DNA of 64,000 nucleotides from Siniperca chuatsi (Eukaryota > Chordata > Actinopteri > Centrarchiformes > Sinipercidae): NCBI RefSeq assembly GCF_020085105.1, contig NC_058055.1, forward strand, positions 24,471,822-24,535,821, written 5' to 3'. Positions 37,301 through 47,900 of this stretch are shown one piece after another; the first letter of the stretch is position 1, and each line of letters begins with the position of its first letter. The notes beneath the pieces are model-generated. The model searched no databases, was not told the DNA's origin, and saw only the letters and a program-made list of their open reading frames with translations. A program made the position numbers and the translations under genes.

Positions 37301-40300
37301 TTCCCCTCAGGGATCAATAAAGTATTTCTGATTTTAAACTGCAGCCTCCAAAATGACCATGAAGTTGAATCAACACCTCTCTAAAACAGTTTCAACAAAA
37401 ACTGAACATTATAACCTTCATGTAGGTGGGATCTATTGCAGGGCTGTTGTATCACACTGTATTAGTTTTAGCTAAGGTGTACCTAATAAACTGGCAACTA
37501 AGTGTATGCTACTCTGCATAAACCACACACCATACTGATAACACCATGGACAGCAAAGAGCATCATTCATCAGTTCATCTTTTCACCAGTAGAGTGCAGC
37601 CAAGACGCACAAATCACACTGCCTTTACTCACATGGCCAACTCACTCTCACATCACTAATCCAAAGCACTAACTAATTTATAAAAACCACTTAAAAAGAG
37701 CCATGGGGAGAAAAAAAAACACCTGTGGTCATTAATTATGCTGTACCAGTAACTTTAACTGTAGAAAAGGTACCATCCTATAAATTATGCCACGCTGGCC
37801 CATTTCACAGATTTGTCCAGAGCAGTCTGTGTCCTGGCTAAAGAATATTTCCCTTCTAAAAGTGGAATACTTATCTGCCACACTTTGTGCTATGACTGCA
37901 TACAGATGACTGAATCTTGTGATGCCAGCACACATCTCTTTACAAACCTTTCATGGGATGCTGTGTCTCTGTTTGCAGGTTAATTGCAAGTACTGCTGTA
38001 ATACAATGCTATGCTGGTAGCCGTGGGAATTTTTGGTTTCTTTCAAGTCATGAAATTTTCTGGTGTACAGCAAAAATGTTTCTAAGGACTTGTCAGTGGT
38101 GTTTGTTTTTTCAGTGGAAAGTAGTCAAGCTAGAGGCCAAGGTAATGCAGCTGATATATCAGAAGCCACTTTAGGCTGCATTCACGAGCCAAATGGAACA
38201 AGCAAAGAAGTCAGCTTGAGCTGCTAAAACGTAGCACACAGGCCATTTCTAAAATACCATACTCCAGATGCATATTCTTCCAGCACAGGTCAATGCAAAT
38301 TCGATTTTAACGACATTGAAACTATTTTTGTTTGATAAAATATATCGATGCAGAGGAATCTGGTTACAAAACATCTTTGGTAATGTACAATACTATTGAT
38401 TTTACATGTTATCCTGTGATGACTGTGTGGACAGTCAGTACTGGTCTGCAAAGCAGAAGAGCAAAAATTGCAAACATAATGAAACTGACAAAAAGGACTT
38501 TTAAATGGCTCCCTTGCTCAAACAATGGCAGTTTAAGCACAAACTAATTTTGTGTAGCACGTAAAAGTTTTTGTTAGTATCAACCATCATGTCCTTCAAC
38601 TTTCAAAACACACAAAATACAGCTACTACTACCACCAAACAAATCAAAGACTTTAATCTGAAATAATATCAGGTGGCACTGATGAAGAAGCCACTACACG
38701 CTTAAACAAGCATCACCACAAAATCACTTTTACCTCTAAACTGAACACTGGGGAAATCACTTTTAATTCAATATGTGGAGAACTGTCCTTAGGAATACAC
38801 GTTTGATTTTGGAGGTGAACCTTCCTTTAAACTCGTGTGGCATGGAGCCCATCGTTAAATCCCCCAGTGCACGAAAGACAAAGCAGTGTGCTCTGCTGTG
38901 TGTGTAGAATTGTCTTTACCTGGGATTTCCAGTGGAGAGGATGGCTGTTGAGCTCAATAGTTCTTCATACAGATCAGCGCCTGACACGGGGAATGCTGTG
39001 TGCTGGGCCAGCAGCACTCGACGGATGGCAAACAGAGCCTGAAATACAAAAATTACAGCATATGAGACTCACACAACTGCTGCATCAGCCACAACACATG
39101 TACTCATCTACCTTGGCCAGCGTTGCCAGATTGGATAGTTTTCTGCCCAATTGAGCCATCATGATTATAATCCAAAGGTACAAGGTAAAATTTGGGCTTG
39201 TTTAGATGTGAATAGGAGGATTTTTGAAATAATGGAATCATATCCACACTGTCTGCTCTTTCTAATATTTGATTACTGCAGCCACAGTAGGCAACTTTGC
39301 ATTTAAGTGACACCAGCAGGTCACTTACAAAAGTTGAAACAAAAACACCAAATAAGCTTAAAACTAGTGAGGTTAAATCTCATATGTCGAGAATGTAGGG
39401 CAGTTTCTGCTCAGGCTCCATATCGACACTTGTATCTTTTTGCGATGCTTAGTTTTAGGTATACAGCCACAATGTTTCAGGATAGTGTTAGGATTAGGAA
39501 TTATTGTCTTCATCGATTAGTCCTGTGTAGAGGAAATAGAACATCTAAGCATATAATTTGAATGTACTCAAGTTTATCTTTGTTTTGTCACTTCTATGGG
39601 CACTGAATGTACAATTGTGTTTTCTTGTTACTCAGTTGTCTTCACTGTTGAAAAAGTTTGGTGTATGAGATTCTGAACATTAATATTTGGTTATACAGCC
39701 GGTCCAGCCGCGCGTGCATGTGAGTTCCTCCCTGTGAAACTGTTGGCTTTGAGGAGAGCTGTTTCTTTTCTCATCTAACGCAGTGAATTAAGGATTTATT
39801 TAGACCAAACCAGAATTGGTGATTGTTTGGGAACAGTGGAAAAACTAACAAAGACAGTTTTGGTGAGTTTAATTTTGTTTCTGTCTAGTTGTTGTTGTCA
39901 AAGTGTGTTTAACAATGATCTACGAGGTAAAAGTATTGTTTTTTTCAACAGAGTCTGGTTGCGAGCAAGAGCGATAGAGCGGCTGTTTCTGGTTAAACAA
40001 AAAGGATATTTCTGTTTAACAAAACGGTCTCTCTATAGGGATCCTATCCATAGTGTTGTCATGTTGCATTTTTAGTGGACATAGGTTACTTTGAAGGGCG
40101 CATTTGTCCCCAAGGATTACGTTGCAGCAATGGCAGCCCGTTCTGCCGCTGCCGGTTGAGGTGTAGAGCCAGAATATTTCAGTGTATTAAGAGTTTATTT
40201 CAACCAAACCAGCGTTGGTGATTGTTGGAACAGAGGAAAGACTAACAAAGATGGTTTTGGTGAATTTTATTTTGTTTCTGTCCAGTTTGAATGAAGTGCA

Positions 40301-43300
40301 TTTTACAACGATCTGCGAGGTAAAATTATTGTTTGTCCATTTGCTTTGGTCTGAGATGCTGGTGCTCTAGTGTGATATTTAGTGGCAGGGAATGTTGCAT
40401 ACAGTACCTTTAATGCCAATGTTATGTTGCACTATATCACTGTGTTGGTCTAATAATGAAATAGAAAAAGAAGGTTAAAAAAAATCTGCCCGACACAAGT
40501 TCTCAGAGCCCAAGGTGGAATCTTATTATTCTTATTCAGCGATAGAAAAACAGAGAAAAGCAGCCAATCTTCACATTTGACAAGCTGGAACAAGCAAATA
40601 TGCTTGACAACTTGCTTTGTGTGCTGAGTGCTTTGATTCTGATGGGCACTTTGAAAATATAAGGGTAGAAACATTTGTGAGTTTGAAGTGGTGGAAAATA
40701 TTGCAGATTTTGTGTTGGTATTGTGTTGAGATGGGACCAGCAGCCAAGCAAAGATATTCTACAGTATAGGGAAATAGATATGGATTTGATATCTCCCAAC
40801 TATGCATATTGCTTATCTTGATGTTTTAATTGCCAAACAAGAATACTCACTGCTCTACACAAGCATATTAACTGTTGCATTTTTTGCCAAATTAAAATAA
40901 GCACTATCACTGTCCAGTTGAGACACACAACCCTCCCCTTTATTTAAATTTCACAACAGTAAAACATTCACACCAACAGACTATATGTCCAGGCACATAG
41001 GACAACAAGGCATTATTCCATTAATTATAATGGGAGTCAATATAATGTTGCAGATCAATAATTATCACTGAGTCAACACTGATCTTGACAGGGATTGAAC
41101 AATATCCCACCTCCCATCAGGACAACAAAACCACAGGGTCACAATTTTAATTCAATTTATTTTATTTATATAGCGCATAACAGAAGTTATCTCATTGGAC
41201 TTGTCCTATAGAGCAGGTCTAGACCGTACTCTTTACAATATCAGAGAAACTGTCGCTGAAGGAGAAAAAAAGAATAGTTCAACGTCAGGACCGAGCTCAT
41301 CGTTCCCTGCTGTAAATTATGCCCCTTGTGAACACCTAAAGCCTCAAGAATTGAACTTGGTTTCCACACAACTGGCTATAAAGTCTCATTGCCTCAACAA
41401 GGCTTTCACTCCCCAACTACTACTTTGAGAACTATACTCCAGCAAAAGAATAAAAAGCTACACACCAAATCACATACTTCTGGCTTTTTTATTTATTAGG
41501 GAGAGAAATACAAAACATCTAAGCCCACCATAAGCACTAGATCCCACACGGTGATCCAGCTAACCCCTCTCATCATATAAAACTGCACTTGACTGTTTGT
41601 GGGTCACAGTAGCTATCAGAGCGATATCATGGGTCTGAGGTGTGTGTTTGGATATTTTAGTTGGCACGAGTTTTGTCCTTTGCCTCCAGATTTAACAATG
41701 GGTGGGTGGTATCGCACTCCAAACTGCTGTGGTTCTTCATACACAGAACATGGCGAGGCTGCCACTTTTATTAATCACGCTCTCAATCAGAGTGTCTGTG
41801 GTCGCTAAATCACGCCCACTTATGAGCAATCAAATCAAATCCCAATACAATTTGATCAAATCCCTCTCATAATTACACCCTGCCCACAAACTCATTTTCA
41901 CATGGAAATATGTCACATTCCAACAGCTAAAGACGCTCAATGTGCCGTTTCACTGGGAATATAAGGTGGCTAATCCAACACTTCTGAGAGTAACGATGGT
42001 TTGAAAATATAGGGACATTTCTATTCATTTCAAATCTCTAAATGAAGTAGAGAAGTTCATAAAAAATCCCCAGGAAGCCCACTGAAGGCTTGCAAAGCCA
42101 CATGAGCATGAGCACAGGGAGCATGACCGCCTGGACCTCATGACTGGAAAATGAATAAATGTTCCTCCTCTCTACAATAATAGGGAATAAAAAAAAAACA
42201 CAGAATGGCTGACCAATCAGGTCAGTAATCAAATATGTGTTTATCTAAGGAACTTTGAATTAATTTGCTTGAGTGCAGTTTTAAGCTTATTTGATGTTTG
42301 TACCTTTGTACAACACTACAGTAGGACAACATCCCACTGGATCTTACAACATCAGTCTACTGCATGAAAACACACTGATCACTAACCAGGCTGGGATTTG
42401 ATGCTTTATGAAAACGGATCAGAGGGGGAAAATGTCAGATGCTGTGGAATCCAGTTTTCTGTAGAAAGAGCACTTACTGCTGTTTAAAAAGCTTACACTC
42501 TGATTAGTCTCTTCTTCTGGGCAGTGAGGATTTCCTGCCAGAGTCCATGTCCAACAGCAGAAATGTATTTGGGGAAGTAAGGCAAATCTGCTGGGTCTCA
42601 ATTAGCAGGAATGCAGGTGCCCCAATTTGGGCTGAGGTCTCATAAGATGAGTGTGTTTTACATAGAAACCTTGCCTTGTGCAGCTTTAATTGAACTGTAT
42701 TAGGCTGCCTTAGTCAAATAAACATGTCAGTGCAGATGACCTAGCATTGACCTCCTAGCCGCTGTAATGTGTGTGTTCAACAATGGTTCAAATCAACAGC
42801 AGGAGTCTGATGGATCACAGGGGTGCTGGTTATCAGCTCAGGGGCTGCCTGCAGGCTGAACAAGATGGTCAGAAAGTCTAGCTCAGTCACTAGGATGAAC
42901 CTGAACCTGTTGCAGGCAGAAAAATGTAATGATCGCATGGGGGAAACACACTTCCATTCATTCTTTAACACTTTCAACTCAAATCACCTCAGTCAAAGTG
43001 GTATTTAACTTCCACAACAACAATATATAAGTTGGTGACATTCTTTTGTAGACAACATGAAAAGAAAGTGTGCAGGAGTATGGGGACACTACAATATATT
43101 TCACACTTTTCTAAACTTTCTCTTGTAATTTCAGCAGTTTTAAATACTTTGGGGTTACCAAATTATTTTCCTATACATATCCAGACCGCATGTACAGCCA
43201 CTCTGACCACAGAAGATGTATTGCTGACTGAAAAGCTCTCACTTATCTATTTACCAAGAAAGCTTGAGTTGACTTCCATGCCCTGTCCACCCACACAATT

Positions 43301-44689
43301 ATTCACTGATGCACATTGATCTACACAGTCACTTCTGGGTCTCCTTCCTGATTACTCTTATATCTCTGAAAAAGTTTGGTGAACAACACTTTTTATGATC
43401 TAAAAAAATTGTTTCCTGTTATCTGCCCATAAGGTCAGAACTGAGTTAGGCAGAATTTATTTCATGATCTCTGCTCTCTCTTCATGGTTCTCACTGCAAA
43501 ATGATTTAAAACTGAAAGAGCTGGTCTCTCTTTGTGTGTTCAAACTGATGATGAAGGACCTTGTGGCAGACCCACTGAGTTTTTTTTAGTTTTGCTTTCC
43601 TGATGGCTACAAACTTTTCTATTGTTTATTGCTTACTGTACGCATACTATTGTATATAAAATGCTACTTTTATTTCTTGATAGAGAGATCGATTTTACAA
43701 TTTTTGCCATATGGCTTCTACGTTGTATCTACAGGAAACAATACAGTCTAGTTGTAATTGTTGAGTGGGAAAAATATATTAAAATCTACAGAAAAGAATA
43801 GGAAGCAAATGTGATCTCCAACCTTACACTGAACCTGTGCTGTGAAACAATTTTGCCTGGCTTATTAACCAGATGACCTGGCTTGCCATGGGTGTGCATA
43901 ACAAGCCCAGTGGGAGGTCTGCTTAGATTAAGGGTGGCTTAATATTATTATTATTATTTTAACTGTAGCCCACCTGATATAAACCACTTACACAATGAGA
44001 AATGCATTCCACATGTGTGGGTGAAAGTGTGCTTAAGATCAACATGATATTGGTCAGGGCCTAAACCTCCCACTCTACACTGTTTATGCCAAGTATAAAA
44101 TCTGAGTGTCTTGTTTTCATTTCAATTGTTTCTAACACTGCAAAAGAAAGCTATGCATTTGATTTATTCACAAGGAAATAATGAAGTTTATCTACAGTGA
44201 TGAGCAGTTATATGTTACAATGAGGAAATGTGTTTGGATTAAGGGAAGCAGCACTTCAATGCATGTTTTTTGGACGCCTCCTGGATTTGGTGGCTGTGAT
44301 ATGAGGGGTAAATGTGACTGTAACTGGAAGTTGACAATCCAATCTGGCAAGATTGATTCCCCGAGTGTTTACTTACTGACATGCATAGTTTTCAGGGTCT
44401 CAGCCTCACTGAATGAGCTATATATTGAATTTATGTATGGTATAAATACCTTATATGACACAGAGCATTTCTGAGCAACTTCCTCAATGTCAGATGAGAC
44501 CAGGTTCTCCACTGTGAAAACAAGAAACCATGCTTGTTATTGCTAGAAGATGACGCATCCTCAAAACCGTCACACAAACACAAACAAACAAACACAAACA
44601 CACACACCTGTTTTAATATCCGCAGCACGCAGATCACGCACTAAATCCTCATCCAGTCCAGGACACATCCCTTCTCTCAAGACTACCAT
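28157..44689 (-). CDS. rad51d: RAD51D, RAD51 paralogue D
   Basis: RAD51D is an ATPase of the BCDX2 complex (RAD51B-RAD51C-RAD51D-XRCC2) that assists RAD51 loading in homologous recombination and fork protection. Nine minus-strand exons, all GT-AG: 44608-44689 (from the chosen start), 44450-44511, 38920-39038, 31012-31093, 30686-30820, 30514-30606, 30296-30386, 28933-29003 and 28157-28393. They join in frame to 323 residues (human 328). Seen in order: N-terminal [11 protein letters not shown] helical domain, [20 protein letters not shown] linker, [12 protein letters not shown], Walker A GPGSGKS (Lys113, same number as human), [17 protein letters not shown], Walker B VIVDS (about 202-206), LVTNHVTR, and [20 protein letters not shown]. 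An ATG two codons upstream (44695) is also in frame; 44689 aligns better with human. The end is ambiguous: a donor-like GT follows SSRQ at 28226. Confidence 0.95.
31012..31093 (-). CDS. rad51d: RAD51D exon with Walker A
   Basis: This exon encodes [20 protein letters not shown], followed by PGSGKSQ. GPGSGKS is the phosphate-binding loop of the RecA/RAD51 fold. Lysine and serine are both present, so ATP binding should be intact. The exon is 82 nt and is flanked by AG (31094-31095 complement) and GT at 31010-31011. Confidence 0.94.
31543..31646 (-). repeat. tRNA-derived SINE-like element, minus strand
   Basis: Reverse-complemented, the stretch reads GGATGCTGTGGTGGCCTGGT, GGTTAAGATGC, about 60 nt, then CCTGGTTCGATCCCCC. 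The first part fits a polymerase III box A (TGG..CTGGTGGTTAAG) and the second a box B (GGTTCGATCC). The spacing is longer than in a true tRNA and no cloverleaf folds, so it is a SINE or tRNA pseudogene rather than a tRNA gene. Confidence 0.55.
32912..32962 (-). repeat. LINE 3' tail fragment, minus strand
   Basis: GCATCAGAATCAGCTTTACT then GCCAAGTAGGTTTACACATA is the reverse complement of a TGTATGTGTAAACCTACTTGGCAGTAAAGCTGATTCTGA tail. That is the same family as 4371-4395 (GGCCAATAAAGCTG), with a diverged poly(A) signal. Confidence 0.6.
34281..34378 (-). repeat. tRNA-derived SINE, minus strand
   Basis: Reverse-complemented it begins GGGTGCCCCGGTAGCTCACC and TGGTAGAGCGCGCGCACCAT, a clear tRNA-like box A region. 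It continues to CCCGGGCTTGAATCC, a box-B-like GGTTCGAATCC derivative, and GGCCCTTTGCTGCATGTC. This is the head of a very common teleost SINE as I recall it. Only the tRNA-related head is preserved. Confidence 0.75.
34820..36345 (+). mobile_element. L1-clade LINE remnant (ORF2 3' part plus 3' UTR)
   Basis: Conceptual translation over about 34905-35560, with frameshifts and stops, gives [20 protein letters not shown], then [44 protein letters not shown] and [12 protein letters not shown]. This order matches the C-terminal part of L1-type reverse transcriptases (FLGIEL..LYK..Y, W..I..S..GRI..IKM.ILPK..Y.F..IP, LKFIW..K.AR, GG..LPD...YY). An ATT/AAT expansion interrupts the frame near 35245-35275. 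A later block ([16 protein letters not shown]) continues the same protein. The unit ends at GCCAATAAAGCCCC (about 36328-36342), a LINE-like 3' terminus. It is dead: 5'-truncated and frameshifted. Confidence 0.8.
37070..37503. mobile_element. MITE with inverted ends and an internal LINE tail
   Basis: The left end reads GAGTTGCCAGTTTATTAAGT then ACACCTAGCTAAAACTAAT. The right end, reverse-complemented, reads TAGTTGCCAGTTTATTAGGT then ACACCTTAGCTAAAACTAAT. The interior has no ORF. It contains a LINE-type terminus (TTTCCCCTCAGGGATCAATA and AAGTATTTCTGATTT, about 37300-37335). Either a LINE inserted into the MITE or the MITE captured the tail. Confidence 0.7.
39780..40340 (+). repeat. Duplicated 160-bp unit about 0.4 kb apart
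   Basis: Units at about 39785-39950 and 40187-40340 are direct copies. Both contain TTTATTT..ACCAAACCAG..TTGGTGATTGTT, GGAACAG, AACTAACAAAGA.GGTTTTGG, TTTTGTTTCTGTC.AGTT and ACAA.GATCT.CGAGGTAAAA.TATTGTTT. The intervening sequence differs. The pair sits in RAD51D intron 2. It could be a local tandem duplication or two insertions of one repeat. Confidence 0.75.
41147..41265 (+). repeat. Fish interspersed repeat fragment
   Basis: The sequence AATTCAATTTATTTTATTTA, then TATAGCGCATAACAG, AAGTTATCTCATTGGAC and TAGAGCAGGTCTAGACCGTA closely resembles a repeat that I recall as very abundant in teleost genomes (TTTATATAGCGCCAAATCAC...GAGCAGGTCTAGACCGTACTC). Class not assigned. Confidence 0.55.
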
Positions 44690-44900
44690 GGTCATGCATT
44701 GTTAACTGCTAGTTCACGTGTAACTCTGCCGTTAGGAAATACAACGCAGCTTCCATTTTGCGCTAAAAAGCAAAAGAAAGTGAAGTATGCTAGCTACCTT
44801 TACAAATGCGGCTAGCGACAGTTTTTAGCTTTAGCGGCTAAGTTGCATAGCTAACTTTTCTGTCTTTCTGGTCGTTGAAGATGCTATGAATGACTTTCTT
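44690..44900 (-). promoter_or_regulatory. RAD51D 5' UTR and probable promoter
   Basis: This is the sequence immediately upstream of the RAD51D start. It has the highest local CpG and GCTAGC density of this part of the window, but no TATA box. Two overlapping upstream ATGs exist: one in frame at 44695 and one out of frame just before it (44697-44699), which could affect start choice. Confidence 0.35.
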
Positions 44901-47900
44901 GAGGCTCCTTCTAAAGTTCACGACGAAAAAACCCTAACATTATTTACCTACGACAAACTAACACTTGTACAAAAAACTTTTTCGACTTGTTTCACTAACG
45001 CTACAGCAGTACACGCTGATTTGTGTCAAACTAATTATGCGAGAGATTTCCTCCTCCGGCTTGCCGTAGTAAAGTGCACGCCCCCTTTTTTAGGATAACT
45101 AGTATAACTTAAAGCTCCAAAGTTGTTTGTTGGTTCTTTTTAAATAATTGTCATGGACTTTTGATTTCATGATTTTCATCTTTTTTTTGTATGCCTCTAT
45201 GCATTTTTGTATTCACTGTGAACTACATTCATACATTCCCCTGAAATAGACTTTGGTCCCTCAGTGTATTATTGACATTCTCATAAAGTCATCAATCAGG
45301 ATGAGAATTTTTCGGTTCACCTTGTCCCCTCTGCAAAAAATCAGTGCTATCCCAAGTGTGGAAGTGGTGATGGCACTTTGGACACTGAGGGCACTTATCT
45401 AAAGAGAGATGTCTAACTGGACAACACAGTGATCATAAACCCTGTTAGATACTGATCCTCACCAGCTCAAAAAGACATCGGCTTTGGCTCAGCTTGTCAC
45501 TCTTGCAGTACTCTCTGGTTCAACTTCTGACCAGTTTCTATCTCTTAGAGTGTTCTCCAGCTGTGCTTCTTGGAGTGACGGGGCAGCATTGTGTGTGTGG
45601 TGGTGGTGGGGGCCCTGCTAGCCATCTTTTTTTAAGAGATGGCTCTATTGCTTCTTCTGTTATAGATAGCACTTTGACATTTTATACAATATCTGCTTTA
45701 AAAATAACGATAGATTTATTTGATCTGATACCCTGTGGAAGAAAGGGATACAAGAGAAAATACAATTCTTTCAGGGATCAATAAAGAATCCTGTATAACC
45801 ATTAATATGCTAATATAATTCTACCCGAATGAATTGTGTTAGAGTTAAAGATAAAGAGCTGATACTGTGTTAATCATTTGACTATGCCTGCATGTACTGT
45901 ATGAGTAATGAAGTTCTAATTTGTGATGGTGGAGTTTTGAATAAAATCTTGCTGCTCTGTACTTTCCATTATTGAAGGCTTATTCTGAAAAGTTATTTCT
46001 GTTTCCAGACTAGTCCTGTGCGTACATCACCCTGCTGAAGGCAGAGTGAAAACCCTCCACCTCACAATATGATGTGAAAATACTGTGAATGCTGCGCATG
46101 TAAAGGTTTACAGCTAAAATAAACTAAACACTTGGGTCACTGAGGTTTACAAAGTATATTGCAAGAAGGACACCATAATAATTAAGCTCTTAACATTACA
46201 TGCCTTGTATGGAATTACTTGCTCATTACTTGGATTAATACGGCTTGCAGCAGATCTCAGTGATTTTGATAGCAGGATTGGGGCCAGGGCTGTAGATGGG
46301 AAATTACGGGCCCTATTGTACAGAAAGTGACTGTGGGGCCCCTTTATTCTCTTGAAACACATTGAATTCCCCACACTGATTTATTCATCAATCATGAGAC
46401 ACTTTATACTTTTAGTAAATTTTGTTATGTGTCCTTGTTGTGGACTTTGCTTTTGTTACTGCTGCTCTCTGCCCGCTTTGGGGACAAGGTCCTAGAACTC
46501 AATTTCAGCACTGCTCAGGAGTTGATATTACATGCAAGTTCCAGGTACTCTTAGGGGTTGGTCAAGCAGATGTGTCGTCACTTCACGAAAGGGAATGATT
46601 ACTACAACAACCCACAAAAACAGAAACCATTTTACAAATAATGTTTTACTAAGATGTCCAAGCCCTCATTCGTATTTGGGGAGAGGAGGTCGCTCAGAGG
46701 TAGCTGGAGTCAGCAGTTACAAATCAAAAGGTGGACCAGAAGATTTCTCAGTGTCTGGCAAGAACTCACAACCAAACAGTGCCGGGAAAAATATAATACC
46801 ATGAAACAAGATTATAGAAAAATATAGGATCACAATTTGTGCTGTGGAGTGAACCGGCACCGCCACCTTTGGGGTTAGGGCTTAGTTAGGTGAAGCAGAG
46901 ATAATTGGTTGGGATTAGGGTAAGTCTGGGGCCATGGGGTTATGGTGAGAAATGCATCATGAACTTGTGCTCAGTTTTGGATGAACTTACATATCACTCA
47001 ATCATGATGTCCCTGAAATTGTATAAGACCAGTAAATGGAAAATGACCATATATGACAGTTTCATGTGGTCCATTTGGAGCTTCACAGAAAGGATTGCTT
47101 TGTTAGGACTGCAGAAAATAAACAATCTCCTTAACATAAAAAAATATTTTCCCTAGTGGGTGAAGAGGTATTAAAACGCACAGGTGGTGATTTTCATGGC
47201 TGTGGGGAAAAAGGTTCAGATGAGTCCTCCCTTTCACCCTGTTCTTAACAAGCTAAATATGAACATACAGTATGTGCACACCAAAACAGGTCAAAACAGG
47301 TCTGTTGACTTGACTATTAGCAGAGTGAAAGGTTGGTACGACTGTGTTGCTGGTAATGGCTTTGAGGCAAATGCCAGTCACACAAAGTGCTGGAAATCAT
47401 TTGGCAAAGAATTCCTATTTAAATGAAAGTCAAAACTTTCTAAGTCACATCTTCTCTAACTGTTTGATGAGACAGAAATGGAAAAACGGTCAAAGTCATT
47501 CATTTTCTGGGCAGCCAGAAAGAAAGAGATGAAAATTCTGAAGTTTGCATAGGTGTTCTGAAAAAGACTGACCTCAACACAGACGTTTGGGCTTCAGGTC
47601 AATAACATATTGAGGAAAGTGAAGAGGTAGCACCACCTCCGCTCTACCTTCACCATCTCTAGTGAGTAGAGATTAATAATTCATAGTGCAGTTTGAAAAA
47701 ACTTCAAATGGCTACAACATTTGATGTAGAAACACTGCTCAAAAAAGAGGACAACCCCGTGAATCATGAACACATCAAACCTGTAGAGAAAACTATGGCT
47801 CAGTCTCATTTTTACTAAATGGAAGTAATGTTGCCAAAGTCAGCCTCACTCACACAGAGCTTGTTTTTCATAAACATACACCACAGACATTCCAGTCCTC

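Larger units (their letters stand above)
31094..38919 (-). other. RAD51D intron 3 (7.8 kb, repeat-rich)
   Basis: This is the largest RAD51D intron, between the linker exon (38920-39038) and the Walker A exon. It has been the main insertion site of the locus: two tRNA-derived SINEs, at least two LINE tails, an L1-clade remnant and a MITE, each listed separately. ORFs at 32212-32442 and 33092-33334 (minus) are not recognisable and have no splice support. Confidence 0.75.
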
